Shown here piece by piece: positions 1-7,069 of a DNA stretch of 8,574 nt. Source of the DNA: Gammaproteobacteria bacterium (GTDB lineage Bacteria; Pseudomonadota; Gammaproteobacteria; Xanthomonadales; Marinicellaceae); contig JAUHZH010000070.1 in assembly GCA_030426065.1 (NCBI GenBank), positions 1 through 8,574 of the forward strand, written 5' to 3'. Within the stretch, counting starts at the first letter, position 1. The number at the start of each line of letters is the position of its first letter. The translations under genes and the position numbers were made by a program. The notes under the pieces were generated by a model. That model did no database searches and was not told the DNA's origin. It worked only from the letters and a program-made list of their open reading frames with translations.

Positions 1-181
1 GGTTGTTACTGGAACCGGTTGGGTGCGCTTTCCGGGCCATTTTCTCTACCAATTCCAATTGGTTTGACATCCTGACACCATCATAATACAAATCGGGTGG
101 TGTTTGTGATGGGTAGGACAATTGGTAAATGGCAAAGATCAAGCCAGTGAATAGCACAACTGAGAGGAGGTTCCTTAACAT
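1..181 (-). CDS. N-terminal fragment of a probable M28-family metallopeptidase (partial)
   Basis: This reading frame starts at the ATG at 181-179 and runs off the left edge after 60 codons. An in-frame TGA lies five codons upstream (196-194), so this ATG is the only ATG start possible. Residues 3-20 form a hydrophobic stretch (LLSVVLFTGLIFAIY) right after a basic residue, which looks like a signal anchor. A short polar segment follows, then LVEKMARKAHPTGSSNN at residues 44-60. A HPTGS motif (53-57) after a short helix is typical of the N-terminal region of M28 aminopeptidase-like proteins, just before the catalytic domain. The zinc ligands would lie outside the window, so catalytic activity cannot be judged. 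No good Shine-Dalgarno is visible. The gene is divergent from the permease operon and need not be related to it. The reading frame is well supported, but the family call rests on one motif. Confidence 0.6.
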   Translation of the reverse strand, partial: MLRNLLSVVLFTGLIFAIYQLSYPSQTPPDLYYDGVRMSNQLELVEKMARKAHPTGSSNN

Positions 182-190
182 GTGGTGACG

Positions 191-227
191 GGATCAGAAA
201 ACGATTACTTTAACACGAGTTTGATCC
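191..227. repeat. Spaced inverted repeat GGATCA-N25-TGATCC in the divergent intergenic region
   Basis: GGATCA at 191-196 is matched by its exact reverse complement TGATCC at 222-227. The half-sites are 31 bp apart centre to centre, about three helical turns, and flank the possible leftward -10 element. This could be a regulator-binding arrangement, but six-base arms can also occur by chance. Confidence 0.25.
207..215 (-). promoter_or_regulatory. Possible extended -10 element for the leftward peptidase gene
   Basis: Read on the minus strand, TGT-TAAAGT fits an extended -10 (TGn followed by a -10-like hexamer). It would give a leader of about 20 nt before the ATG at 181. No convincing -35 is seen. 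The match is weak and rests on sequence only. Confidence 0.25.
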
Positions 228-300
228 ATTCACGGCATCTAAATGATGATTGGTACTTGGTGCTTGTTAAGTGGAAAAAGCAGTTTTTTAAATAACGTTT

Positions 301-309
301 TGATACAAT
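301..309 (+). promoter_or_regulatory. Possible extended -10 promoter of the permease operon
   Basis: TGA-TACAAT fits an extended -10 (TGn followed by TACAAT, one mismatch to TATAAT) and lies in an AT-rich stretch. No clear -35 is found 16-18 bp upstream; the region there is T-rich (284-289). Transcription would begin near 316, leaving a leader of only about 14 nt before the preferred start at 330. That would exclude translation from the upstream ATG at 243. Confidence 0.4.
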
Positions 310-329
310 TATTGTTTATGAATGAGTCG

Positions 330-2153
330 ATGATAGTTGCTTCTTTACAGCCCCACGGCTTGGCTGTGTTGCTTTTGACCTTGTTTGCTTTGGTGTTGTT
401 TGCCATGGAGCGCATACCGTTGCAAACCTCCAGTTTGTTTGTGGTCGTGGCTTTGTTGGCCATCTTTCATGTGTTCCCTTATCAGTTGCCAGACGGCGGC
501 GTTTTCCCAGTCAAAACTTTTTTTCAAGGATTTGCCAATGAAGCGTTGATTGCCGTGTGTGCTTTGATGATTGCTGGGCAAGCCATGGTCAGGACCGGAG
601 CCATGGAGCCGATTGGTCGGTTTTTGGCGCGCATCTGGAAAGTTTATCCTGCGGTTTCCCTGTTGTTGACCTTGGTGATTGGTGCGACTTTGAGTGCATT
701 TGTTAACAACACTCCCATCGTGGTGCTGTTGCTGCCGGTATTGATCAACGTGTCGGTGAGGACGGGTCAGTCCTCAACTGGAACCTTGCTGCCCATGGGA
801 TTGGCCACCTTATTGGGTGGCATGGCGACCACCATTGGTACATCAACCAACCTTTTGGTGGTCAGTGTGGCACAAGAAATGGGTGTGCCCACCTTTGGTA
901 TGTTTGATTTTGCTTTGCCGGTTGTGATGGTTGGCTCGGTGGCGATTTTGTATTTGTGGTTGGTGGCACCCAAAATGATTCCTGAACGTCAACCGGCCAT
1001 GAAAAACATCTCATTGCGGCAGTTCACGGCTGAGTTGAAGGTGGTGAGCGGCGGGTTTTCTGACAACAAAACACTGGCTGACCTGCGCAACAAAACCCAT
1101 GGTCAGTTACACGTCAAAAGGGTGTTGCGTGGTGAAAAAACCATCGCTGCCTTGCCTGATGTCAAAATCTTTGCCGATGACCGTTTGCTGGTGACGGAAA
1201 CGTCTTTTGCTTTGCGTGAGTTGGAAGCAGAACTGGATCTGGTCTTGGAGGCGGGGAATGGATCAAAAGACCCAGATTTCGATGTCACAGCCGATGCCTT
1301 GGTTGAATTGGTGATCACGCCCAATTCGCGCTTGGAACGCGTCCGTTTGGGTGATGCCAGACTTCACAGCAAATACGGTTTGAATTTGCTGGCCATCAAT
1401 TCACACGGCCAAGAGCAGCAAGCCAAGAGCAAAGGATTGGATGATCAGGTTTTGGTTTCTGGTGATGTGTTGTTGGTTGAAGGCAGCATCCAATCCATCA
1501 ATGCCATGAAAAACAGCCGCGATGTGTTGGTTTTGGATGGCAGGGAAGAGTTGCCTTACACCCAAAAAGCACCTTTGGCTTTGTTGATCATGGTGGCGAT
1601 TGTCGCTGTGGCTGCGATGGACTGGATGCCGATATACCTGAGTTCTGTGATGGGTTGTTTTTTGTTGCTGATCACCGGTTGTTTGCAATGGCGTGATGCC
1701 ACACAGGCTTTGAGTGCACAGGTCATTTTCATCATTGCGGCTTCTTTGGCCTTGGGTACGGCATTGATGGTCACAGGTGCCGCTGATTATTTGGCTGATG
1801 GCTTTGTGGTGTTGACCCAAGGCGCTTCTCCTGCAGTGATTTTGGGTGGGCTGATGTTGGCCATGGGTATTTTTACCAATGTCATATCCAACAATGCAGC
1901 GGCAGTCATCGGTACGCCGATTGCCATCAGTATGGCACAAAGGCTCGGCATGCCTGTTGAACCCTTTATTTTGGCCGTGTTGTTTGGCTCCAACTTGAGT
2001 TTTGCTACACCGATAGCGTACAAAACCAATTTATTGGTGATGAACGCTGGTGGCTATCAATTCAGTGATTTCTTGAAAGTGGGCATACCCCTGTTGATCA
2101 TGATCTGGTTGATGTTGACGGTGGTGCTGGCTTGGTTTTATCAGTTGTTTTAG
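330..2153 (+). CDS. SLC13/DASS-family permease with two TrkA-C domains (first tandem copy)
   Basis: This is a 607-residue inner-membrane secondary transporter of the divalent anion:sodium symporter type. Family members carry sulfate, dicarboxylates or related anions, and the layout matches E. coli YfbS. The N-terminal membrane half (about 1-225) holds the hairpin signature VNNTPIVVLLLPV (NNT at 126-128) and GTSTN at 170-174. Two cytoplasmic TrkA-C/RCK_C domains follow, at about 232-313 and 323-400; the second contains KYGLNLLAI and GDVLLVEG. The C-terminal membrane half (about 412-607) holds the matching signature with SNN at 520-522 and TPIAYKTN at 560-567. The two halves thus carry the paired Asn/Thr motifs that form the sodium and substrate sites in this family. 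The frame is open back to ATGs at 243 and 318. I chose 330 because it aligns with the Shine-Dalgarno-supported start of the next gene (IVASLQPH against ANAAQPH) and gives nearly equal lengths, 607 and 609. No strong Shine-Dalgarno precedes any of the candidates. The substrate is unknown. Confidence 0.9.
   Translation: MIVASLQPHGLAVLLLTLFALVLFAMERIPLQTSSLFVVVALLAIFHVFPYQLPDGGVFPVKTFFQGFANEALIAVCALMIAGQAMVRTGAMEPIGRFLARIWKVYPAVSLLLTLVIGATLSAFVNNTPIVVLLLPVLINVSVRTGQSSTGTLLPMGLATLLGGMATTIGTSTNLLVVSVAQEMGVPTFGMFDFALPVVMVGSVAILYLWLVAPKMIPERQPAMKNISLRQFTAELKVVSGGFSDNKTLADLRNKTHGQLHVKRVLRGEKTIAALPDVKIFADDRLLVTETSFALRELEAELDLVLEAGNGSKDPDFDVTADALVELVITPNSRLERVRLGDARLHSKYGLNLLAINSHGQEQQAKSKGLDDQVLVSGDVLLVEGSIQSINAMKNSRDVLVLDGREELPYTQKAPLALLIMVAIVAVAAMDWMPIYLSSVMGCFLLLITGCLQWRDATQALSAQVIFIIAASLALGTALMVTGAADYLADGFVVLTQGASPAVILGGLMLAMGIFTNVISNNAAAVIGTPIAISMAQRLGMPVEPFILAVLFGSNLSFATPIAYKTNLLVMNAGGYQFSDFLKVGIPLLIMIWLMLTVVLAWFYQLF
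813..841 (+). repeat. 29-nt exact repeat shared with the second permease (copy 1)
   Basis: These 29 bases, coding for the glycine-rich stretch just before GTSTN, are identical to 2718-2746 in the next gene. This is the longest exact match I noticed between the two paralogues. It marks the tandem duplication rather than a mobile element. Confidence 0.8.
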
Positions 2154-2224
2154 GGTCGATGCTGACGAGCTTTTTTTGTCAAAATTTGTTAGACTTAAAA
2201 ACCAGTCAATTCACAAAGATATAT

Positions 2225-2231
2225 GGAAGGA
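2225..2231 (+). promoter_or_regulatory. Ribosome binding site that fixes the start of the second permease
   Basis: GGAAGGA lies 6 nt before the ATG at 2238. An in-frame ATG at 2223 overlaps this site and has no Shine-Dalgarno of its own, so 2238 is preferred. Confidence 0.75.
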
Positions 2232-2237
2232 CAATTG

Positions 2238-4067
2238 ATGGCCAATGCGGCCCAACCTCACACGATTGGTGTGATGGTTTTGACATTGGTGGCCCTGTTT
2301 TTATTCGCCCGTGACAGCATCCCATTACAAACATCGAGTTTGTTTGTTCTTTGCGCCCTGATTTTGGGGTTCCATGTGTTTCCTTACACCATGCCAGATG
2401 GTTCTGTATTTCCCATCAAGACTTTTTTTGTTGGCTTTGGGAATGAGGCACTGATTGCTGTTTGTGCCCTGATGGTCGCGGGCCAGGCCTTGGTCAGGAC
2501 CGGTGCGATGGAACCGATTGGGCGTTTTTTGGCAAAAATTTGGAAAATCAGTCCTTCGGCTTCCTTGTTGCTGACTTTGATCACTGGCGCGATCCTCAGT
2601 GCGTTTGTTAACAACACCCCAATCGTGGTGCTGTTGTTGCCCGTTCTGATCAGTGTTTCACTGCGGACAGGACAACCTTCGGCCGGTTTGTTGATGCCGA
2701 TGGGTTTGGCCACTTTGTTGGGTGGCATGGCGACCACCATTGGTACCTCCACAAACTTGCTGGTGGTCAAAGTGGCGGAAGAATTGGGTGTTCCTGAAAT
2801 TGGCATGTTCGACTTTTTTGTTCCTGTCAGTATCACCGCAGCTGTGGCCATTTTGTACTTGTGGTTGATTGTTCCTCGGATATTGCCTGACCGCAAACCG
2901 CCATTGGCAGACACCTCACCACGGGTTTTTTCTGCTGAAATCAGGATTGACAAAGGCGGTTATGCCGATCAGAAAACCTTGGCAGAGGTCAGAGACAAAA
3001 CCGATGGCAAAATCAACATCCAAAGGATTGTTCGTGGTGAAGGCCTTTCGATTGCCACATTGCCCGATGTTGTTTTGAAAGCCGGTGATCGCCTGGTGAT
3101 TTTAGACACCGCCGACAACCTCAGAGAATTTGAAGTGGAATTGGGTGGGGCCTTGTATTCAGGTGACAATGAGGTCAATGAAGCACACCCTTTGTCAGCA
3201 GGGGACCAATCGATCGCTGAATTGGTGGTGACATCGGGTTCATTGTTGGACCGCGTCAGGGTGGGGGATGCCCGTTTGAGCAGCAAATACGGATTGACCT
3301 TATTGGCGGTGCATTCTCACGGTAAAGAAACCACAGCCAACACCAAAGGCATTGATGATTTGATATTCAGACCCGGTGATGTGCTGTTGGTACAAGGGTC
3401 GATCAAAGCCATTCAAGAGGTCAAAAAAGCAGGGTCCTTGCTTGTATTGGATGGTGGTGAAGAATTACCACACACCAGTAAAGCACCTTTGGCATTGGCG
3501 GTGATGGCAGCCGTGGTTGGTTTGGCGGCATTTCGTGTGGTACCAATTTCCATCAGTGCCGTTCTGGGTTGTTTTGTCTTGATTGCCACGGGCTGTTTGC
3601 GGTGGCGTGATGCCACCCATGCCTTGAGCGCACAGGTGATTTTCATCATTGTGGCTTCATTGGCATTGGGTGCGGCTTTGATGGCCACCGGTGGTGCAGA
3701 TTTCTTGGCCAATGTTTTTGTTGTATCCACCCAAGGCTTGTCACCAGGTGTGGTGTTGGGGATTTTGATATTTTCAATGGGTATCATGACCAATGTGGTG
3801 TCCAACAACGCAGCAGCGGTGATTGGAACACCGATTGCCGTCAGCATTGCCCAACGCTTGGGCATGCCAGTTGAACCATTTGTGTTGGGGGTGTTGTTTG
3901 GTGCCAATTTGAGTTTTGCCACACCGATGGCATACCAAACCAATCTGTTAGTGATGAATGCGGGTGGCTATAAATTTGTAGATTTTGTCAAAGTGGGTGT
4001 ACCATTGATGTTGATCACTTGGGCCATGCTGACGGGCATGTTGACTTGGGTTTATCACCTTTATTAG
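2238..4067 (+). CDS. SLC13/DASS-family permease with two TrkA-C domains (second tandem copy)
   Basis: This 609-residue paralogue of the preceding gene is collinear with it over the full length and clearly arose by tandem duplication. The first membrane half carries VNNTPIVVLLLPV (NNT at 125-127) and GTSTN (169-173). Two TrkA-C/RCK_C domains lie at about 231-315 and 325-405. The second membrane half carries SNN (522-524) and TPMAYQTN (562-569). The membrane signatures are nearly identical between copies, while the TrkA-C regions, the linker between them and the ends have diverged more. One change in a signature is K565 of copy 1 to Q in TPMAYQTN. The gene begins 84 bp after the first copy, with no convincing terminator between them. 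Its stop codon overlaps the ribosome binding site of the ligase gene. In this family TrkA-C domains are thought to bind small ligands and adjust transport; the ligand here is unknown. The transported anion cannot be deduced from sequence. Confidence 0.92.
   Translation: MANAAQPHTIGVMVLTLVALFLFARDSIPLQTSSLFVLCALILGFHVFPYTMPDGSVFPIKTFFVGFGNEALIAVCALMVAGQALVRTGAMEPIGRFLAKIWKISPSASLLLTLITGAILSAFVNNTPIVVLLLPVLISVSLRTGQPSAGLLMPMGLATLLGGMATTIGTSTNLLVVKVAEELGVPEIGMFDFFVPVSITAAVAILYLWLIVPRILPDRKPPLADTSPRVFSAEIRIDKGGYADQKTLAEVRDKTDGKINIQRIVRGEGLSIATLPDVVLKAGDRLVILDTADNLREFEVELGGALYSGDNEVNEAHPLSAGDQSIAELVVTSGSLLDRVRVGDARLSSKYGLTLLAVHSHGKETTANTKGIDDLIFRPGDVLLVQGSIKAIQEVKKAGSLLVLDGGEELPHTSKAPLALAVMAAVVGLAAFRVVPISISAVLGCFVLIATGCLRWRDATHALSAQVIFIIVASLALGAALMATGGADFLANVFVVSTQGLSPGVVLGILIFSMGIMTNVVSNNAAAVIGTPIAVSIAQRLGMPVEPFVLGVLFGANLSFATPMAYQTNLLVMNAGGYKFVDFVKVGVPLMLITWAMLTGMLTWVYHLY
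2718..2746 (+). repeat. 29-nt exact repeat shared with the first permease (copy 2)
   Basis: Identical to 813-841 and in the same codon register, just before the GTSTN motif. The spacing of 1905 bp is the period of the tandem gene duplication. Confidence 0.8.
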
Positions 4068-4070
4068 GAG
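4066..4070 (+). promoter_or_regulatory. Ribosome binding site of the ligase gene, overlapping the permease stop
   Basis: AGGAG overlaps the TAG stop of the second permease (4065-4067) and lies 6 nt before the ATG at 4077. A second, poorer TAGGA sits closer to the ATG. The arrangement suggests translational coupling between transporter and ligase. Confidence 0.75.
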
Positions 4071-4076
4071 TAGGAT

Positions 4077-5996
4077 ATGGGCGAACAGAACATTTCTCGT
4101 GGTGGGAACGAAGCGGCCAAAAGGACCTTCACACGTGCGGTGCTCAACGATTTGCGTGCACTTGAGTTGATGATGAATCAAGGGTTGATTGAGCGCGGCG
4201 CCAGGCGCATCGGTGCCGAACAGGAGATGTTCATCACTGACCACAATTACGGTCCCAACTGTACGGCATTGAAACTTTTGAAGGACATAGAAGATGAGCG
4301 ATTCACCAATGAAATCGCGCTGTTCAATATAGAAGCCAACTTGACGCCGAGGCGGTTTGAAGGCACTTGTTTGCGGCAAATGGAAGAAGAAATCAAGGAA
4401 GTGGTTTCGATTGCCAAGAAACACGCCAATGACCACCAATCCAAAATCATATTGGCTGGCATTTTACCGACCCTCAGGCAAATGGATTTGACCATGGACA
4501 ACATCACCCCTGTGGATCGTTATTATGAATTGAATGAACGCTTGAAAGAAATCCGTGGCGATGATTTCAGGATGGACATCAGGGGTATGGATGAGTTGTC
4601 CGTGACCCACGATAATTTCATGCTGGAAGCCATGAACACCAGCTTCCAAGTTCACTTTCAGGTCAGCGGCGAAGAGTTCGTTGACATGTACAACTTGTCT
4701 CAAGCGGTCACTGCGCCCGTGATGGCGGTGGCGGTCAATTCTGGCTTGATACACCACAACCGTTTGTGGCATGAATCTCGGATTGCGGTTTTCCAAACAT
4801 CGGTCGACACCCGCTCAACCACGCACCAAAAACGAGGTACCCAACCCAGGGTTCATTTTGGTGATGCTTGGATTGACAGCATCGTCGATGTGTTCAGGGA
4901 CGACATTTCTCGGTTTTCGGTGGTCCTGACTTCTGATTTTGAAGACGATCCGGTGGAGATGGTCAAGTCGGGTGTGATTCCAAAACTGAAAGCCTTGATG
5001 CTTCACAATGGCACCATTTACCGATGGAATCGACCCTGTTACGGCGTAAAGAACAATGTGCCTCACCTGCGCATCGAAAACCGCGTCTTGCCTTCAGGCC
5101 CCTCTGTCATCGATGAAGTGGCCAATGCGGCGTTTTATTTTGGTTTGATGTCTGGATTCAGTCACAAACAATACGATGTCCGAGAGCACATGCGTTTTTC
5201 ATCGGCCCGAAGTAATTTCCTGCAGGCCTGTCGCACGGGTTTGGAAAGTCATTTTAAATGGTTTGATGGTGAATCAAAGCCTGCTTCAGAATTGATTTTG
5301 AATGAGTTGCTGCCTGTGGCTGCTGATGGTTTAACACAATCTGGAATTCAGCAAGACGACATTGAACGTTATTTGGGCGTGATTCAAAAAAGGGTGGAGA
5401 AAAACCAAACAGGTGCCAGCTGGGCGATACGTTCCATCACCGAAATGGACCGTGAAGTGCATGTGGATGAACAAGTGCGCTCCGTGGTCGCAGAGATGCA
5501 CAAACAACAAGAAAACGACACCCCCATATCAGAGTGGCCTTTGGCCACAGCTTCCCGAAACGTTGATTGGCGAGCTTCATTTGCCCGTTTGGGACAGTTC
5601 ATGACCACCAAACTGTTGACGGTCAGACCTGAAGATTCAATGGATTTGGCCGCCAGTATCATGGAGTGGAAACACGTTCGACATGTTCCCGTTGAAAATG
5701 ATGAAGGTGAACTGGTGGGATTGGTATCTCATCGATCTATTTTGAAAAAAGTGGTTGAGGGCAAACTGTCGGAATCACCCGCTGTTCATGAGATCATGAA
5801 CCCAGACCCGATTCATGTGACGCCGACCACGGCGACTGTGGCTGCCATTCGCATCATGAGGGAGCGAAAAGTCAGTTGCCTGCCTGTGGTGGATCAAGGC
5901 AAATTGGTGGGTGTGGTGACTGAATACGACTTGATAAAAATTGCCAGTCATTTACTAGAAGACATGTTGAGTGATTACGACAGCAAAGCACCATGA
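4077..5996 (+). CDS. GCS2-family (glutamate-cysteine ligase-like) enzyme with C-terminal CBS pair
   Basis: The 639-residue protein joins a carboxylate-amine ligase domain of the GCS2/YbdK type (about 35-400) to two CBS domains (about 507-560 and 572-630). GCS-type enzymes use ATP to activate a carboxylate, usually glutamate, and couple it to an amine; the exact substrates here are unknown. Visible motifs are GAEQE at 46-50 (the acidic metal-binding start of the fold), NTSFQVHFQV at 187-196 (the QVH core strand) and HLRIENRVLPSGPSVIDE starting at 330 (equivalent to the conserved VEIR-like strand). The CBS repeats begin FMTTKLLTV and IMNPDPIHV, contain VRHVPV and VSCLPVV, and end in GLVSHRSIL and GVVTEYDLI. 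CBS pairs usually bind adenine nucleotides, so energy or nucleotide control of the ligase is likely. Plain GCS2 enzymes are nearer 370-400 residues and lack CBS domains. There is no signal peptide; the protein is cytoplasmic. It starts 9 bp after the permease and overlaps the next gene by 4 bp. It should not be called gshA without biochemical evidence. Confidence 0.85.
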   Translation: MGEQNISRGGNEAAKRTFTRAVLNDLRALELMMNQGLIERGARRIGAEQEMFITDHNYGPNCTALKLLKDIEDERFTNEIALFNIEANLTPRRFEGTCLRQMEEEIKEVVSIAKKHANDHQSKIILAGILPTLRQMDLTMDNITPVDRYYELNERLKEIRGDDFRMDIRGMDELSVTHDNFMLEAMNTSFQVHFQVSGEEFVDMYNLSQAVTAPVMAVAVNSGLIHHNRLWHESRIAVFQTSVDTRSTTHQKRGTQPRVHFGDAWIDSIVDVFRDDISRFSVVLTSDFEDDPVEMVKSGVIPKLKALMLHNGTIYRWNRPCYGVKNNVPHLRIENRVLPSGPSVIDEVANAAFYFGLMSGFSHKQYDVREHMRFSSARSNFLQACRTGLESHFKWFDGESKPASELILNELLPVAADGLTQSGIQQDDIERYLGVIQKRVEKNQTGASWAIRSITEMDREVHVDEQVRSVVAEMHKQQENDTPISEWPLATASRNVDWRASFARLGQFMTTKLLTVRPEDSMDLAASIMEWKHVRHVPVENDEGELVGLVSHRSILKKVVEGKLSESPAVHEIMNPDPIHVTPTTATVAAIRIMRERKVSCLPVVDQGKLVGVVTEYDLIKIASHLLEDMLSDYDSKAP

Positions 5997-7069
5997 TATT
6001 ACTTTCACTGTACGTCTTTGGGGCGTTGTTCTTTTCTTTTATTTGCTCCATAGCTGAAGCCGTTTTGTTGAGTATCACGCCGGCATATTTGGCCAAATTA
6101 AAACTCATCAGTCCTGAGAAGGAAAGGCGCATTCGTAAGCTGAGATTCGAGCAAATTGATCAATCACTGGCCGCCATCTTAACGCTCAACACCATTGCAC
6201 ACACGGTGGGTGCCATCGTTGCCGGTGCCAAAGCCACCCATGTCTTTGGTGACGCGTGGATTGGTGTGTTTTCGGCTGTGATCACGGTCATGATTTTGTT
6301 TTTTTCTGAAATCATTCCGAAAACCATCGGTGCAGTTTATTGGAAATCTTTGGCTTATCCGATTGCTGTTTTGGTCGCCTTTTTGATCAAGACTTTGTAT
6401 CCGTTGATTTGGCTTTCAGAGTTGATCACCCGGTTGATATCCAAGGGTGGGTCTCACCATGGTTTCAACCGCGATGAATTTGTAGCCATGGCCAGTTTAG
6501 GCATCAAATCGGGTCACATAGAAGAACATGAGTCCCGCATATTTCATAACTTGTTTGAATTGAATGCATTGAAAGCCAAAGACGTGATGACACCACGTGC
6601 AGTGATACATGCTTTACCCGGCGACTTGCCATTAGAGGAGGCCATTGAACGGATCACCAAAAGCCCGTTCACTCGAATCCCACTGTACAAAGAATCGGTT
6701 GATGATTTGTCTCATGTGGTGTTAAAGAATGATGTCTTGATGGCCAAAATCAACGGCAAAACAGGCTGTCTGTTTGATTTTTCGAAAGAAATTGCCAGCG
6801 TCATTCAGGACGTGACTTTACCTCAATTGTTGGATGAGTTGTCTCAGAAACGCCAGCACATGGCATTGGTTCTCAATGAATACGGTGACACCGCTGGGTT
6901 GGTGACCTTAGAAGATGTGATTGAAACCTTACTTGGTTTAGAAATCATGGATGAGGCGGATCGCATCAAAGACATGCAATCTTATGCCCGATCACAGTGG
7001 AAAAAGCGTGCAGAAAGGGTGGGGTTGTTGGTTGATGATGGTTCAAATGGTATCGATGACGGCAAATGA
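5993..7069 (+). CDS. CNNM (DUF21)-CBS membrane protein, short CorC/HlyC-like family
   Basis: This 358-residue protein has an N-terminal CNNM transmembrane domain (about 1-145), with hydrophobic segments near 2-28, 58-80, 90-108 and 118-142. Family motifs include CSIAEAVLLS with E22, LNTIAHTVGA with N66, and SEIIPKTIG with E106, P109 and K110. A CBS pair follows at about 195-315, with DVMTPR (197-202) opening the first repeat and EYGDTAGLVTLEDVIE (296-311) closing the second. Proteins of this family are linked to Mg2+ or Na+/Mg2+ transport, and their CBS pair binds ATP in several members. The C-terminal CorC_HlyC domain found in longer relatives is absent; only about 40 polar residues follow the CBS pair. 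The start ATG overlaps the ligase stop (ATGA) and has no Shine-Dalgarno, which points to translational coupling with the ligase. The older name hemolysin C is misleading, and nothing here suggests a toxin. Confidence 0.88.
   Translation: MILLSLYVFGALFFSFICSIAEAVLLSITPAYLAKLKLISPEKERRIRKLRFEQIDQSLAAILTLNTIAHTVGAIVAGAKATHVFGDAWIGVFSAVITVMILFFSEIIPKTIGAVYWKSLAYPIAVLVAFLIKTLYPLIWLSELITRLISKGGSHHGFNRDEFVAMASLGIKSGHIEEHESRIFHNLFELNALKAKDVMTPRAVIHALPGDLPLEEAIERITKSPFTRIPLYKESVDDLSHVVLKNDVLMAKINGKTGCLFDFSKEIASVIQDVTLPQLLDELSQKRQHMALVLNEYGDTAGLVTLEDVIETLLGLEIMDEADRIKDMQSYARSQWKKRAERVGLLVDDGSNGIDDGK

Noticed and set aside
2161..2177. Possible terminator after the first permease (GCT-GACG-AGC followed by seven T).
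   Set aside because: The stem is only three base pairs, too weak for an intrinsic terminator. Read-through into the second permease is more likely.
2177..2222. Possible internal promoter before the second permease (TTGTCA or TTGTTA boxes in an AT-rich stretch).
   Set aside because: No -10 hexamer sits at a proper 16-18 bp spacing from either box.
3413..3943. Long open frame on the minus strand inside the second permease; a similar one lies at 1401-1940 inside the first.
   Set aside because: They lie antisense to strongly conserved transporter coding sequence, show no recognisable domain or ribosome binding site, and are best explained by codon bias in the real genes.
2238..4067. Potassium uptake role (Trk/Ktr) because of the TrkA-C domains.
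   Set aside because: The membrane halves carry SLC13/DASS signatures (NNT, GTSTN, SNN), not a Trk/Ktr selectivity filter. TrkA-C is only the regulatory part.
4077..5996. Annotation as gshA (glutathione biosynthesis).
   Set aside because: Only GCS2-family membership is supported. The CBS fusion and the gene context differ from known glutathione genes, so the substrate is left open.
5993..7069. Annotation as a hemolysin.
   Set aside because: The name is historical for the CNNM/CBS family; the sequence shows an ion-transport-type membrane domain and no toxin features.
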